34,933 nt of DNA, taken from positions 1 through 34,933 of the forward strand of contig JALHQW010000017.1 in assembly GCA_022841745.1 (NCBI GenBank). The letters are read 5' to 3'. Position 1 is the first letter of the stretch, and each line of letters opens with the position of its first letter. Origin of the DNA: Saprospiraceae bacterium. GTDB taxonomy: Bacteria; Bacteroidota; Bacteroidia; Chitinophagales; Saprospiraceae. Shown in pieces: positions 1-7,056 of this stretch. A program made the position numbers and the translations under genes. The notes under the pieces are model-generated. The model saw only the letters and a list, made by a program, of their open reading frames with translations. It searched no databases and was not told the DNA's origin.

Positions 1-61
1 ACCCGGCTTCTTCGAATTTTGCAATTAACAGAGGTATGTCCTCTACCAGTTCTACTTTCAT
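1..61 (-). CDS. Partial CDS, N-terminus only; possibly transposase
   Basis: An ATG on the minus strand at 61-59 opens a frame that runs off the left edge. Only 20 residues are visible, beginning MKVELVEDIPLLIAKFEEAG. It starts 4 bp after the DUF2256 stop codon, so it could be the next gene of that transcript. The 'DIPLLIA' stretch resembles the N-terminus of some IS1634-like transposases as I remember them, but 20 residues cannot settle this. It is listed because the frame is open to the edge and the spacing fits a real gene. Confidence 0.35.
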   Translation of the reverse strand, partial: MKVELVEDIPLLIAKFEEAG

Positions 62-65
62 CCCG

Positions 66-299
66 CTAGTTTAACCAATTCTGGAAAACGGCAGCGGAAA
101 TAGTCGAAATGTCAGTTATTTGCCATAATTTAACTTGATGTATTGGAGGCGAACTTAATTCACTTTCTGATTTCTTGCCACGCCTACACCGTTCGCTGCA
201 ATACTTCACTTCCTCCCAGCAACGTTCCCATTTTTTTCGCCAGGCAAAGGGGCGTTGACAGAAGGGGCAGATTTTGGTAGGCAGGTCGGATTTTTTCAT
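66..299 (-). CDS. DUF2256 small zinc-ribbon-like protein
   Basis: A 77-residue basic protein. The N-terminal half carries the DUF2256 signature: [16 protein letters not shown], then W-E-V-YC-S-RCR, giving a C-x2-C and a C-x3-C pair likely to bind zinc. The start is taken at MKKSDLP rather than the upstream in-frame ATG because the family begins there. The C-terminal ~40 residues are not conserved in the family as I know it. No biochemical function is established. In Bacteroidota and cyanobacteria, DUF2256 genes are often next to cryptochrome/photolyase genes, which fits the light-related genes that follow; no photolyase is inside the window. It is transcribed away from the 490-1431 gene. Confidence 0.85.
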   Translation of the reverse strand: MKKSDLPTKICPFCQRPFAWRKKWERCWEEVKYCSERCRRGKKSESELSSPPIHQVKLWQITDISTISAAVFQNWLN

Positions 300-489
300 G
301 TGATGGTGGCTTAGCAATTTTACCTAAAAAGTTTCTGCTTCGAACAAGCATGACCCGTTTCGGTTCAGTTCGCTGCTTTTGCTTTCAATAAATCGGGACT
401 TGAAAATTTCGGTGAAGCCTGTATTTTGCGGCAAAATACTTTTATGCGTTGGCTGGCCTGGCTGCCGATTTCTGGACAGTATTGAAAAA

Positions 490-1431
490 ATGATGCAAAT
501 GGAAAATACCAAATCAAGGAGAAATTTTCTGGGCAAGATGGCGGCCATCCCGTTCGTCCCCATCCTTTCCGCTTCAGGCAGCGGTCAAGGTGGCAGCGAC
601 TTGCCTATCAGTTGCAACACCTACAATTGGGACACCTTTGCATGGCGGGAGGGCAAGAAATCGTGGACGGAAAACCCGGAGGCCAACCTGGCACAGTTCA
701 AGGAGACGGGCATCCCTGCCATCGAGTTCGGGCTGCCCGATTTTGCCTACGCCAAGCGGCTCATGCCCTTGCTAAAGCAACACGGTATTCCGGTGCCCTC
801 GGTCTATGTGAACAGCAACCTGCACAAGCCGAGCGAGGCCGACCTGTCCATCGCCACCGTGCTGGAAATCGCCGACCATCTGAAGGATTTTGGCGTTCGC
901 ATTTTTGTGACCAACCCAAGCCCTATCAAATGGGGCGGTACGGAGGCTAAATCTGACACCGAGATTCGGGAACAGGCCAAGAACCTTGACCAACTGGGGG
1001 CAGAACTTCGCCGCCGTGGCATCACCCTGGCCTACCACACCCACGACACGGAGATGCTGGCCGGGGCCAGGGAGTTCCACCACATGTTCCAGAATACCTC
1101 GCCGAAGAACGTGTCCTTTTGCTATGACACGCACTGGGTATTCCGTGGCAGCCAGAACTCCGAAGCCGCCGTGTTTGATGTGCTGAAAATGTACGGCAAG
1201 CGCATCGTGGAACTGCACCTGCGGCAGTCGGTAGGCGGCGTCTGGAGCGAGACCTTCGACAAGGGGGATATTGATTATCAGCGCTTTGCGAAGGAGCTGA
1301 GCAAGATGAAGGTTAAGCCGCACCTCGTCATCGAGCAGTGTGTGGAGGAAAAAACCCAAAAAACGATGGGCGTAGTTGAGGCGCACCGATTGAACTTACA
1401 AGCAGTGCGGGAATTGTTTGGGCGGCAATGA
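490..1431 (+). CDS. Tat-exported sugar phosphate isomerase/epimerase-like TIM-barrel protein
   Basis: A 313-residue protein of the xylose isomerase-like TIM-barrel family (AP endonuclease 2 fold). The N-terminus has a twin-arginine signal: SRRNFLGK at about residues 9-16, followed by a hydrophobic stretch ending near ASGSG, so it is probably folded in the cytoplasm and exported. Barrel features are visible: AIEFG after strand 2, 'AYHTHDTEM' with metal-binding His and Asp/Glu, 'FCYDTHW', 'ELHLRQ', and 'VIEQCVE' near the end, consistent with a divalent metal site. Start candidates at 490 and 499 lie just before the Tat motif; the longer frame from 379 would bury the signal. The substrate is unknown. 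Such proteins in Bacteroidota are usually linked to periplasmic sugar or inositol catabolism, and nothing nearby specifies it. Confidence 0.8.
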   Translation: MMQMENTKSRRNFLGKMAAIPFVPILSASGSGQGGSDLPISCNTYNWDTFAWREGKKSWTENPEANLAQFKETGIPAIEFGLPDFAYAKRLMPLLKQHGIPVPSVYVNSNLHKPSEADLSIATVLEIADHLKDFGVRIFVTNPSPIKWGGTEAKSDTEIREQAKNLDQLGAELRRRGITLAYHTHDTEMLAGAREFHHMFQNTSPKNVSFCYDTHWVFRGSQNSEAAVFDVLKMYGKRIVELHLRQSVGGVWSETFDKGDIDYQRFAKELSKMKVKPHLVIEQCVEEKTQKTMGVVEAHRLNLQAVRELFGRQ

Positions 1432-1443
1432 AAAGCAGTTTGC

Positions 1444-2064
1444 TCATTTCAATTTTAAAAATTCGTAACCGCCCAAGGTAGCCCCCCAAACTTGCTTGCC
1501 CTCAGCGTTGAAGCCTTGGTCCCAGCTGACGATTTTATCGGGGTGAATGGTCACTATCGAATTAGCGTACTTGGCACCTCGTAGTTCGCTGGGACAGGTT
1601 TTGTCGCCCGTGGCCCCGCTGTAAAGCTGTCCATCCTTTTTCAAAACGACCTCACAGCCAGCCTTGAGTTCGATGCCATCAAGGGGCAATGCCTCCAATT
1701 TTTCGGGTGTTTTCCAGGCGTTCACATATTCCTTTTCAGCCTTGATGGTATAGACGTAGCTGACGAAGGTCTGAGCGTCCCGTTTTTCCAATTTATAGAC
1801 CCGTTGGCGGTAGGGCTTTGCTTGATTGGCGGTCACAGCTTGCTCCACATAGAGCCAAATGCCTTCCCGCTGTGGCCAAATCGGGTACATGTGCAGTGTG
1901 ATATCGAAATAATTGGTGTCACGGGCAGCTTGGGCGGCAGAGTTGAAGCTACCCGCCATGTAGCCACGGAGTTGGAGTAGGTCTTTGTCGCCCTGCGATT
2001 TTTTGGAGGCGGCACAGGCTGAGAGCAGCGCCAACAATGAAAGGAGGTAAAAGCTGTTTTTCAT
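1444..2064 (-). CDS. CpeT/CpcT-like chromophore lyase family lipoprotein
   Basis: A 206-residue lipoprotein. The signal peptide MKNSFYLLSLLALLSAC ends in an LSAC lipobox with Cys17. The start at 2064 is chosen because it places this signal directly at the N-terminus. The mature part matches the CpeT/CpcT (DUF1001) fold: GYMAGSFNSAAQA, then 'DITLHMYPIW', 'GIWLYVEQA', 'PYRQRVYKL', 'AGCEVVLKKDG', 'YANSIVTIHPDKIVSWDQGF' and a C-terminal 'GATLGGYEF'. In cyanobacteria this family attaches phycoerythrobilin to phycobiliproteins. Bacteroidota have no phycobilisomes, so the ligand here is unknown; binding of a tetrapyrrole or another hydrophobic molecule is only an inference. It converges on the isomerase-like gene (12-bp gap) and is divergent from the TspO-like gene. 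Confidence 0.85.
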   Translation of the reverse strand: MKNSFYLLSLLALLSACAASKKSQGDKDLLQLRGYMAGSFNSAAQAARDTNYFDITLHMYPIWPQREGIWLYVEQAVTANQAKPYRQRVYKLEKRDAQTFVSYVYTIKAEKEYVNAWKTPEKLEALPLDGIELKAGCEVVLKKDGQLYSGATGDKTCPSELRGAKYANSIVTIHPDKIVSWDQGFNAEGKQVWGATLGGYEFLKLK

Positions 2065-2147
2065 AAAAGTTGTTTTACTTCGCCGCAAAGCTGCCCAAAA
2101 ACTCAAAACAATTTTGGACTTAATTCATTCCACTTTTTCGGGGGTCA

Positions 2148-2290
2148 TATTTTTGACTGACGAAAACGAAAGGGTCTTCAAAATTTCCCAGCCCCATTCG
2201 GGAGGCGGGGTTATCAAACCCCGCTGTCCCGGAACAGCGGGGTTTGATAACCCCGCCTCTCGAATGGGGCTGGGGCAGTTAAAATATCCC
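2148..2290. repeat. Palindromic repeat element, copy 1
   Basis: An 82-nt near-perfect palindrome at 2190-2271, with arms of about 38-41 nt, one arm mismatch, and its centre at 2230/2231. It contains the arm motif ggcggggttatcaaaccccg. Short outer inverted repeats flank it: tttttgactga at about 2150-2160 and cagttaaaa at about 2276-2284. A homologous copy lies at 6911-7056 in opposite orientation, including about 70 bp of non-palindromic flank with roughly 70% identity by eye. It lies between two divergent gene starts (2064 and 2319), so it cannot simply be a terminator. It may be a REP/MITE-like element or a regulatory cruciform. Confidence 0.85.
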
Positions 2291-2318
2291 ATTACCTACT
2301 TTTTAAAATGATTTAAAA

Positions 2319-3080
2319 ATGAAAAAACTGATGCCCGTTCTCAACCTGTTGGCGCTGGTAGCCGTGCTCGTCACCAACTACCTCGCCAATGCCCTGCCCA
2401 TTGCCGGGCGCAATCCCGCTGAAGTTTCGGACATGTTCCCCACGCTTTTTACGCCAGCAGGTTTCACTTTTTCCATTTGGGGCATCATTTACCTGTTGTT
2501 GATTGGCTTCGCCATTTACCAAGTCCGTTTTTTCAACAAGCCCGCCCCCATTTTTTTGGAAAAAATCGGCTGGCTATTCGTGCTCTCTTGCGCTGCCAAT
2601 GTGGGCTGGCTACTGGCCTTCCACCACTTACAAATCGGGCTGTCCATGCTCATCATGCTCGTCATTTTAGGCAGCCTTGTAGCTATTTATATTCGCATAA
2701 ATGAAGTTGGTACAACGACCTCTACTGCTGAGCGTTGGCTCGTTCGGCTGCCTTTCAGCGTTTACTTGGGCTGGATAACCGTTGCCACCATCGCCAATGC
2801 GAGCATCTTCCTCTCTAATCTCGGCTGGAACGGCGAACCTGGTGACCCTCAATTTTGGACGGTGGTAGTCATTGCAGCAGCAGTTATCGTGGGCATTTTG
2901 GCTTTGTTGAAGCGCCGTGATTTCGCTTTTGCCTTGGTCATTGTTTGGGCGCTGTTCGGCATTTACTCAAAGCGCATGGCCAATATCAGCGAACAAGATG
3001 GGATAGTGGAGGTGGCAGCTATTGCAGGTATGGTAGTGGTTGGCTTGGGTATAGTTTACCGTGCATTCAAGCGAAAATAA
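2319..3080 (+). CDS. TspO/MBR-like (tryptophan-rich sensory) membrane protein, long form
   Basis: A 253-residue integral membrane protein with about 7-8 hydrophobic segments. The TspO-like signature is 'FTPAGFTFSIWGIIYLLL' (about residues 45-62), followed by 'GWLFVLSCAANVGWLLAF' and 'RLPFSVYLGWITVATIAN'. Classical TspO has 5 helices and about 160 residues; this is the longer Bacteroidota type often annotated simply as tryptophan-rich sensory protein. TspO proteins bind porphyrins and take part in light- and oxygen-dependent stress responses in phototrophs. Here the ligand is not shown. It is followed after 6 bp by the TIGR03643 gene, so the two are probably co-transcribed. Its promoter region holds palindromic element copy 1. 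Confidence 0.8.
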   Translation: MKKLMPVLNLLALVAVLVTNYLANALPIAGRNPAEVSDMFPTLFTPAGFTFSIWGIIYLLLIGFAIYQVRFFNKPAPIFLEKIGWLFVLSCAANVGWLLAFHHLQIGLSMLIMLVILGSLVAIYIRINEVGTTTSTAERWLVRLPFSVYLGWITVATIANASIFLSNLGWNGEPGDPQFWTVVVIAAAVIVGILALLKRRDFAFALVIVWALFGIYSKRMANISEQDGIVEVAAIAGMVVVGLGIVYRAFKRK

Positions 3081-3086
3081 TTGATT

Positions 3087-3368
3087 ATGAAACAATTGCA
3101 GATGGATGAGTTGGACATAGACCGCATCATCGGCATGGCCTGGGAAGACCGAACGCCGTTCGATGCTATTGAAGCACAGTTTGGCGTCAGCGAGCAACAA
3201 GTCATCGAAATCATGCGGCGTGAGATGAAGCCCAGCAGTTTTCGGATGTGGCGAAAGCGGGTGCAAGGGCGTGTTACCAAGCACGTTGCGAAGCGGAATT
3301 TTGCCGAAGGCAGGCATAAATGCGATAGGCAGCGGGGGATTTCCAATAATAAAATTAGCAAGCGGTAG
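3087..3368 (+). CDS. TIGR03643/DUF2805 family small protein
   Basis: A 93-residue protein. Residues ~10-70 match the TIGR03643 (DUF2805) family: IDRIIGMAWEDRTPFDAIE, then 'QFGVSEQQVIEIMRREMKPSSFRMWRKRVQGRVTKH' split over the following stretch. The middle reads like a helix-turn-helix (FGVSEQQVIEIMRR), so nucleic-acid binding is plausible but not demonstrated. The ATG at 3087 is preferred to the TTG at 3081. The C-terminal 25 residues look family-unrelated. In Bacteroidota this family frequently sits with TspO-like, DUF2256 and photolyase/cryptochrome genes, which matches this neighbourhood. Molecular function is not known. Confidence 0.85.
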   Translation: MKQLQMDELDIDRIIGMAWEDRTPFDAIEAQFGVSEQQVIEIMRREMKPSSFRMWRKRVQGRVTKHVAKRNFAEGRHKCDRQRGISNNKISKR

Positions 3369-3491
3369 GGCTGTGCTTGACAAGGTAGAAAACATCCATT
3401 TTGGCTAAAAAGGCTAATTTCGCCCATCCTAAAAATACGGGATATCAGGACAGGTAAGAAGGGTTTTCCCGAAAAAATAAACCCTCAACAG

Positions 3492-3874
3492 ATGGTGCCG
3501 GAAAAAAAGAATGGTGAATTTTTGCTTTATCAATCCGATGACGGGCAATTGAAAATCCAAGTTCGCTTGGAGCAGGATACTGTATGGCTCTCCCAAGCTG
3601 ACCTGGTGGAATTGTTCCAGTCTTCAAAGTCGAACATTAGCGAGCATATCAAGCATGTTTTGAAGAGGGTGAATTGGTGGAGGATTCAGTTGTTCGGAAA
3701 TTCCGAACAACTGCCTCGGATGGCAAGAACTATGAGGTCATTTATTACAATTTGGATGTAATCATTTCAGTCGGTTACCGGGTAAAATCGCTTCGTGGCC
3801 CCAGTTCCGAAAAAGCAACCAACTATTTCAAAAAACAGTTATTGGCTTACAACCTTAACCCCCTAAAACACTAA
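3492..3874 (+). pseudogene. rhuM: Broken RhuM-family gene remnant
   Basis: Reading frame 1 from 3492 gives the RhuM N-terminus ([46 protein letters not shown]). At the T-run near 3656-3660 homology jumps to another frame ([42 protein letters not shown]), consistent with loss of one T. A second local disruption lies near 3800-3812, where the expected GTQFRxWAT motif is garbled and a short compensating indel restores the frame ([15 protein letters not shown]). The gene then stops at about 125 codons, against roughly 330 in intact family members. RhuM proteins are of uncertain function and often ride on mobile DNA. The remnant lies next to a MITE-like element, marking this gap as an insertion site. 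Confidence 0.8.
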
Positions 3875-3905
3875 AACTTCACGAACCATTGTAATTGAAA
3901 AAAGT

Positions 3906-4167
3906 CAATTATTGAAAACTACGGAAAAACAACATGCTTGACAGCTACTAATCAGGGGCGTTAGCACCGGCCCTGTTTGTAGGCTTGGTTTTCGGTTCTT
4001 GCAGAGGGGCGTAGCCCCGGCACGATTCGATTTGTGGTTCGTCCACCGGGCCAGGGCTACGCCCTTTTGGGATAATTGCATAAATTTTCTACAAACAGGG
4101 CCGGGGCTAGCGCCCCTAAAAGATGAAGAAATGGACTGTTGCACTTTTCCGTAGTTTTCAACAATTA
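3906..4167. mobile_element. MITE-like element, 250 bp, with 17-bp terminal inverted repeats and 6-bp target duplication
   Basis: The left end 3912-3928 (ttgaaaactacggaaaa) and right end 4145-4161 are perfect 17-bp inverted repeats. They are flanked by the direct repeat CAATTA at 3906-3911 and 4162-4167, the expected target-site duplication. A second, inner inverted repeat of 29 nt (27 matching) lies at 3954-3982 and 4089-4117. There is also a shorter inner complement around gaggggcgtagcccc and ggctacgccc. No coding frame inside looks real, so it must be moved in trans if mobile. It separates the RhuM remnant from the rhodopsin terminator. Confidence 0.8.
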
Positions 4168-4171
4168 ACAA

Positions 4172-4203
4172 AAAATGTCCACATGCACGCATGTGGACAT
4201 TTT
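4172..4203 (-). terminator. Intrinsic terminator downstream of the rhodopsin gene
   Basis: A 15-bp perfect stem (aaaatgtccacatgc pairing with gcatgtggacatttt) around a 2-nt centre, which would open to a small loop. On the minus strand the stem is followed by a T-rich run (TTTTTTGTTAATT). It lies 35 bp beyond the rhodopsin stop codon, so it probably ends the blh-rhodopsin transcript. The stem is AT-flanked on both sides and could also act on the plus strand. Confidence 0.8.
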
Positions 4204-4237
4204 CCTTTCTTGAGAACTTCAATTTTCAGCAATAAAT

Positions 4238-4978
4238 TCAAGCAACAGCTGATTTTTTGGATACCGCCAGCGAATAAATCACCAAGCCAAATCCAATTTT
4301 GTTGATGGCATCACCAATATTGTAGATGATGTCCAAGCTTTTTGGATTGAGCACGCCGCTCAGCCAGCCAGAGCCTTCAATGGCCATGTAGCCGATGGGG
4401 TAAATGGCCCATCCGACCAGCACAAACCAACCAAGGGCACTGAAAGCCGATTGAAGGGCTGGGTCATTTGAGTTGTTGGCCAATTTTTTGGCACTGCCCA
4501 ACCATACCTCGTAAAGGATTCCGACATAACCAATCGTGGAAATAATGCCCCAAATTGGCGAATTGTCACGGAAGACCGTCTCACCGAGGTAGCCTGCCAC
4601 CAGCATCCAGAGGGAGTAGAAAATCATTTTCCAAAGTAGGGACTGCTTGGCGCCGAACGCCTTTAGGATGAGGTAGAATTCGACGCACATGAGCGGCACG
4701 GTCAAAATCCAGTCTATATAGCGAAATTCGGTTGGCGAGGTGCCGTTGGTGGCCCAAAAATCACGCATATAGAAGTAGTGCACCGCTGCGATAAACGTAA
4801 TGAGGCCCGATACTAGCATAGAGGTGCGCCACTTACCATCTTGATTCCACATCTCGATGAAAAAGAAGACGGAGGCGGCCATCATTGCCATGGAGCCGAT
4901 GAAGAAAGTAAAGCCCACGTAGTCGCCCGGTTGCAATACGGTGAGCATAATGGTTTGAAAACTTGAAAACATTTCCAT
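4238..4978 (-). CDS. Proteorhodopsin-type light-driven proton pump (green type, antenna-compatible)
   Basis: A 246-residue seven-helix microbial rhodopsin. Helix C reads RYIDWILTVPLMCVEFYLIL: Asp89 is the proton acceptor, Thr93 and Glu100 complete the DTE proton-pump motif, and Met97 occupies the spectral tuning site (equivalent to position 105 of green proteorhodopsin), predicting green absorption. His67 (VHYFYMR) is the partner of the acceptor Asp. Lys227 in helix G (AINKIGFG) binds retinal. In helix E, IWGIIST places Gly144 at the position of bacteriorhodopsin Trp138 and xanthorhodopsin Gly156, the glycine that lets a carotenoid antenna approach the retinal ring. Antenna binding is inferred. 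The gene follows blh by 61 bp on the same strand and ends at a strong terminator. ATG at 4978 or 4972 could be used. Confidence 0.95.
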   Translation of the reverse strand: MEMFSSFQTIMLTVLQPGDYVGFTFFIGSMAMMAASVFFFIEMWNQDGKWRTSMLVSGLITFIAAVHYFYMRDFWATNGTSPTEFRYIDWILTVPLMCVEFYLILKAFGAKQSLLWKMIFYSLWMLVAGYLGETVFRDNSPIWGIISTIGYVGILYEVWLGSAKKLANNSNDPALQSAFSALGWFVLVGWAIYPIGYMAIEGSGWLSGVLNPKSLDIIYNIGDAINKIGFGLVIYSLAVSKKSAVA

Positions 4979-5039
4979 AAGAACACTTTTAATTGGTTAG
5001 AAAAACTATGAATAAATCAAGTCATTGATTCCATGTTGT

Positions 5040-6020
5040 TCACGTTGGCTGTTCACTTGTGTTGCCCACGTTAAATGGTATTGCAATCAACGGTTTTCGT
5101 ACCCGGTAAAGCCATTCCATCAGAAATGCATGAGGTACAGTAATGACTGCAATAAAAAGAAATAAAGCACCCATATTTTGGCCCTTATTAAAGGTATCAC
5201 CGAAGAAATATAGGAGCATCCCAAGCCCTGCGAAAGATACCAGTGTCAAAGGCAGCGACTGAATAAGATAGTCACTCATTCGATAGCCCGGCTTTGTTGT
5301 TTTTAGTAGTGAAACTTGGTGGTGCATTGCCTCAAACGAATGCCATAGTACGAAATAGACCCCAAACCCAACCAACAACGGTGTGGTGAAAAAGAGCATG
5401 GAGAGCAGTAAAATTTTGCCTATTTCTTGCTTGAATTCTTTTGAGGATAAAATCTGGGCGTGATTTAAATGAATGATTATACCGATGTTGGTAAAAATCA
5501 ATAGAAAAACAGAGACTGCACGTGTCATGGCAGATAAATGAAATTCTCCGACTTTCATCTCTGAAATAATTATCCCGGCTTGGTCGAAGTGCAGTAAAAC
5601 TGGTACGCCAATGATGAGCAACCCCCAATTGAGCATTATAGTAACCTGAACCAGCTTTGAAGGAAAACGGATATTAGCCCAATTACTTTGACCGAAATGA
5701 TAAGCTGATAACAGAATGAAAGTTCCGAATGCTATAATTGGTTCAAACGCCCATATTGCGATATAGGCAACCATTGAAAGTAAATAACCTAGTAGATACT
5801 TGAAGGGGCTAAAAACGGTGCCGGATAATTTCGCCAATTGCTTTGAGAGCATATAGTCACCCGCACCATGTGGTACTCCCAATAGTATGAGTAAAAACCC
5901 AAAGATCGGCAACGCATGCTCTACCAATGAATTTGGTACCAACAATCCGAGAAGTGCAATCAAACAAGTCATTATTTGCACTTTTCTATGTTTACCATCT
6001 ATGTCTAATGCGTTGGTCAT
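5040..6020 (-). CDS. blh: Brp/Blh family beta-carotene 15,15'-dioxygenase
   Basis: A 326-residue polytopic membrane enzyme that cleaves beta-carotene into two retinal molecules. Family histidines are visible: His51 in GVPHGAGD, His108 in SAYHFGQSNW, His227 with His233/His234 in LWHSFEAMHHQ, and His297 in VPHAFLMEWLY; several should bind the catalytic iron. About eight hydrophobic segments are apparent. The ATG at 6020 is preceded on the minus strand by aaggag directly abutting it, an unusually short spacing for a ribosome site. It lies immediately upstream of the rhodopsin gene on the same strand, the usual cofactor/apoprotein pairing. The coding sequence looks more AT-rich than neighbouring genes, compatible with acquisition by transfer. 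Confidence 0.95.
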   Translation of the reverse strand: MTNALDIDGKHRKVQIMTCLIALLGLLVPNSLVEHALPIFGFLLILLGVPHGAGDYMLSKQLAKLSGTVFSPFKYLLGYLLSMVAYIAIWAFEPIIAFGTFILLSAYHFGQSNWANIRFPSKLVQVTIMLNWGLLIIGVPVLLHFDQAGIIISEMKVGEFHLSAMTRAVSVFLLIFTNIGIIIHLNHAQILSSKEFKQEIGKILLLSMLFFTTPLLVGFGVYFVLWHSFEAMHHQVSLLKTTKPGYRMSDYLIQSLPLTLVSFAGLGMLLYFFGDTFNKGQNMGALFLFIAVITVPHAFLMEWLYRVRKPLIAIPFNVGNTSEQPT

Positions 6021-6301
6021 CTCCTTGTTTGTTCAGGTGAGTCTTTGGAAATCAACCTTCGTTGAACTTTAGAATCTTCACCCGTTGAATTTGAGATACC
6101 AGACAAAACAGCTTTTTTTTTGTTTAAGGAATTTTCATTTTTTTTTGAACAAAGTGAAAAAAGAGATAAAACTTGTTCGTTGAGGCTTAAAAATTGGGGA
6201 TTTCCATTCAAGCATTGACAAAAAATTGGAAGTTGGAGGAGATGAAGTTAAGAATTTGGAAAGGCAATCAGTAGCGAAAACTGTCTAACAAGTGGGGAGG
6301 C
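6021..6301. other. AT-rich intergenic leader of the blh-rhodopsin unit
   Basis: About 280 bp between the start of blh and the stop of the DUF429 gene (both minus strand). It contains long T-runs near 6111-6150. I found no TAnnTTTG promoter motif on the minus strand, no hairpin strong enough to call, and no coding frame with recognisable content. The promoter of blh should lie here, perhaps of an alternative sigma type. Confidence 0.4.
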
Positions 6302-6868
6302 TTAAACCCAAATCACCCCCTCTCCTACCTCACCAAATGCAATTCCTTCTGCCCGCCCATGCCGCCAACCCGTCAGCCAAGCCAACGCCGCATCCACTTG
6401 GTGCCAGTTTTCGGGGTACTTCTCAAAAGGGTAGGGGAGCCGTTCCGTTAGTTTTTCCAAAAAAAGGTCGAGGTCGGTCTTGTAACCCGTTGCACCAGCA
6501 AAAAGCAGGCGGACATGGTGGGCGGGGTATGCTTCGTAAAATGGCAATTCTGGGAAAGCTGCCCGCAACTGCATGGCCCGTGCCGTCAGTCCACCAAGGA
6601 ACATGGGTGACATGGCCCCCACCGCCCTGTCGCAGGCTCGATAATGGTAGTCCGAGCCAACGCCCCTGTAAACACTGGGCAAGCTGAGCGGTGCATCCAT
6701 GAACACGGCACTTGGCTGCTGCGCTGCAATGATGCTTCGCAACCAAGCGTCGGCGTCCTGTTTTTTGGCGGATTGCGATAACTGTAGTTCATTGTTTTGT
6801 ACAAAGCAGGTGGCAGTGGTGCCTGCGAGCTTGGCACCGTAGTCTATGGCGAGGAAGTTTTGATTCAT
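6302..6868 (-). CDS. DUF429 family, predicted RNase H-like nuclease
   Basis: A 188-residue protein with the DUF429 layout of an RNase H/RuvC-like fold: 'FLAIDYGAKLAGTTAT' on strand 1 with an early Asp, 'VFMDAPLSLPSVY' with a second Asp, 'FYEAYPAHHVR' with Glu, and 'HQVDAALAWLTGW' with a C-terminal Asp. These acidic residues could form a two-metal site. The start at 6868 (MNQNFLAIDYG) is preferred because the long upstream extension to 7159 is translated palindromic repeat copy 2 and shows no family similarity. The biological substrate is unknown. It is divergent from folE. Confidence 0.75.
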   Translation of the reverse strand: MNQNFLAIDYGAKLAGTTATCFVQNNELQLSQSAKKQDADAWLRSIIAAQQPSAVFMDAPLSLPSVYRGVGSDYHYRACDRAVGAMSPMFLGGLTARAMQLRAAFPELPFYEAYPAHHVRLLFAGATGYKTDLDLFLEKLTERLPYPFEKYPENWHQVDAALAWLTGWRHGRAEGIAFGEVGEGVIWV

Positions 6869-6910
6869 GTAAATTTTTACGATTGTACGGATAAGCCTGA
6901 GAAGGTGCTG

Positions 6911-7056
6911 AGATTTTTTGACTGATGTAGGCCCCTTTCGAGAGGCGGGGTTATCAAACCCCGTTGTTCCAGAACAACGGGGTTTGATAACCCCGTCTCT
7001 CGAAAGGGGCCAGCCAATTTTGAAAATCCTACCGTTTTCATCAGTTAAAAAGCGCA
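6911..7056. repeat. Palindromic repeat element, copy 2
   Basis: A near-perfect 82-nt palindrome at 6930-7011 with its centre at 6970/6971. It is flanked by outer inverted repeats ttttttgactgatg (about 6914-6927) and catcagttaaaaa (about 7039-7051). The core arm motif ggcggggttatcaaacccc is shared with copy 1 (2148-2290). Relative to copy 1 it is inverted: the longer single-copy spacer is on the right here and on the left there. Like copy 1 it lies between divergent genes (DUF429 and folE). This stretch of about 300 bp holds no gene. Confidence 0.85.

Noticed and set aside
379-489. Upstream start for the isomerase-like gene
   Set aside because: It would place 37 extra residues before a canonical twin-arginine signal, which must be near the N-terminus.
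772-1386. Long minus-strand open frame opposite the sugar isomerase-like gene
   Set aside because: It is the antisense shadow of a gene with a clear TIM-barrel family match; its translation has no recognisable motifs.
2114-2155. TATTTTTG at 2148-2155 as a promoter for the TspO-like gene
   Set aside because: The -7-like box matches, but no TTG lies 17-23 bp upstream, and it is part of the outer repeat of the palindromic element.
2190-2271. Palindromes considered as part of a CRISPR array
   Set aside because: There are only two copies, 4.7 kb apart, without regularly spaced repeats or cas genes.
2114-2311. 65-residue plus-strand frame ahead of the TspO-like gene
   Set aside because: It consists almost wholly of translated palindromic repeat copy 1.
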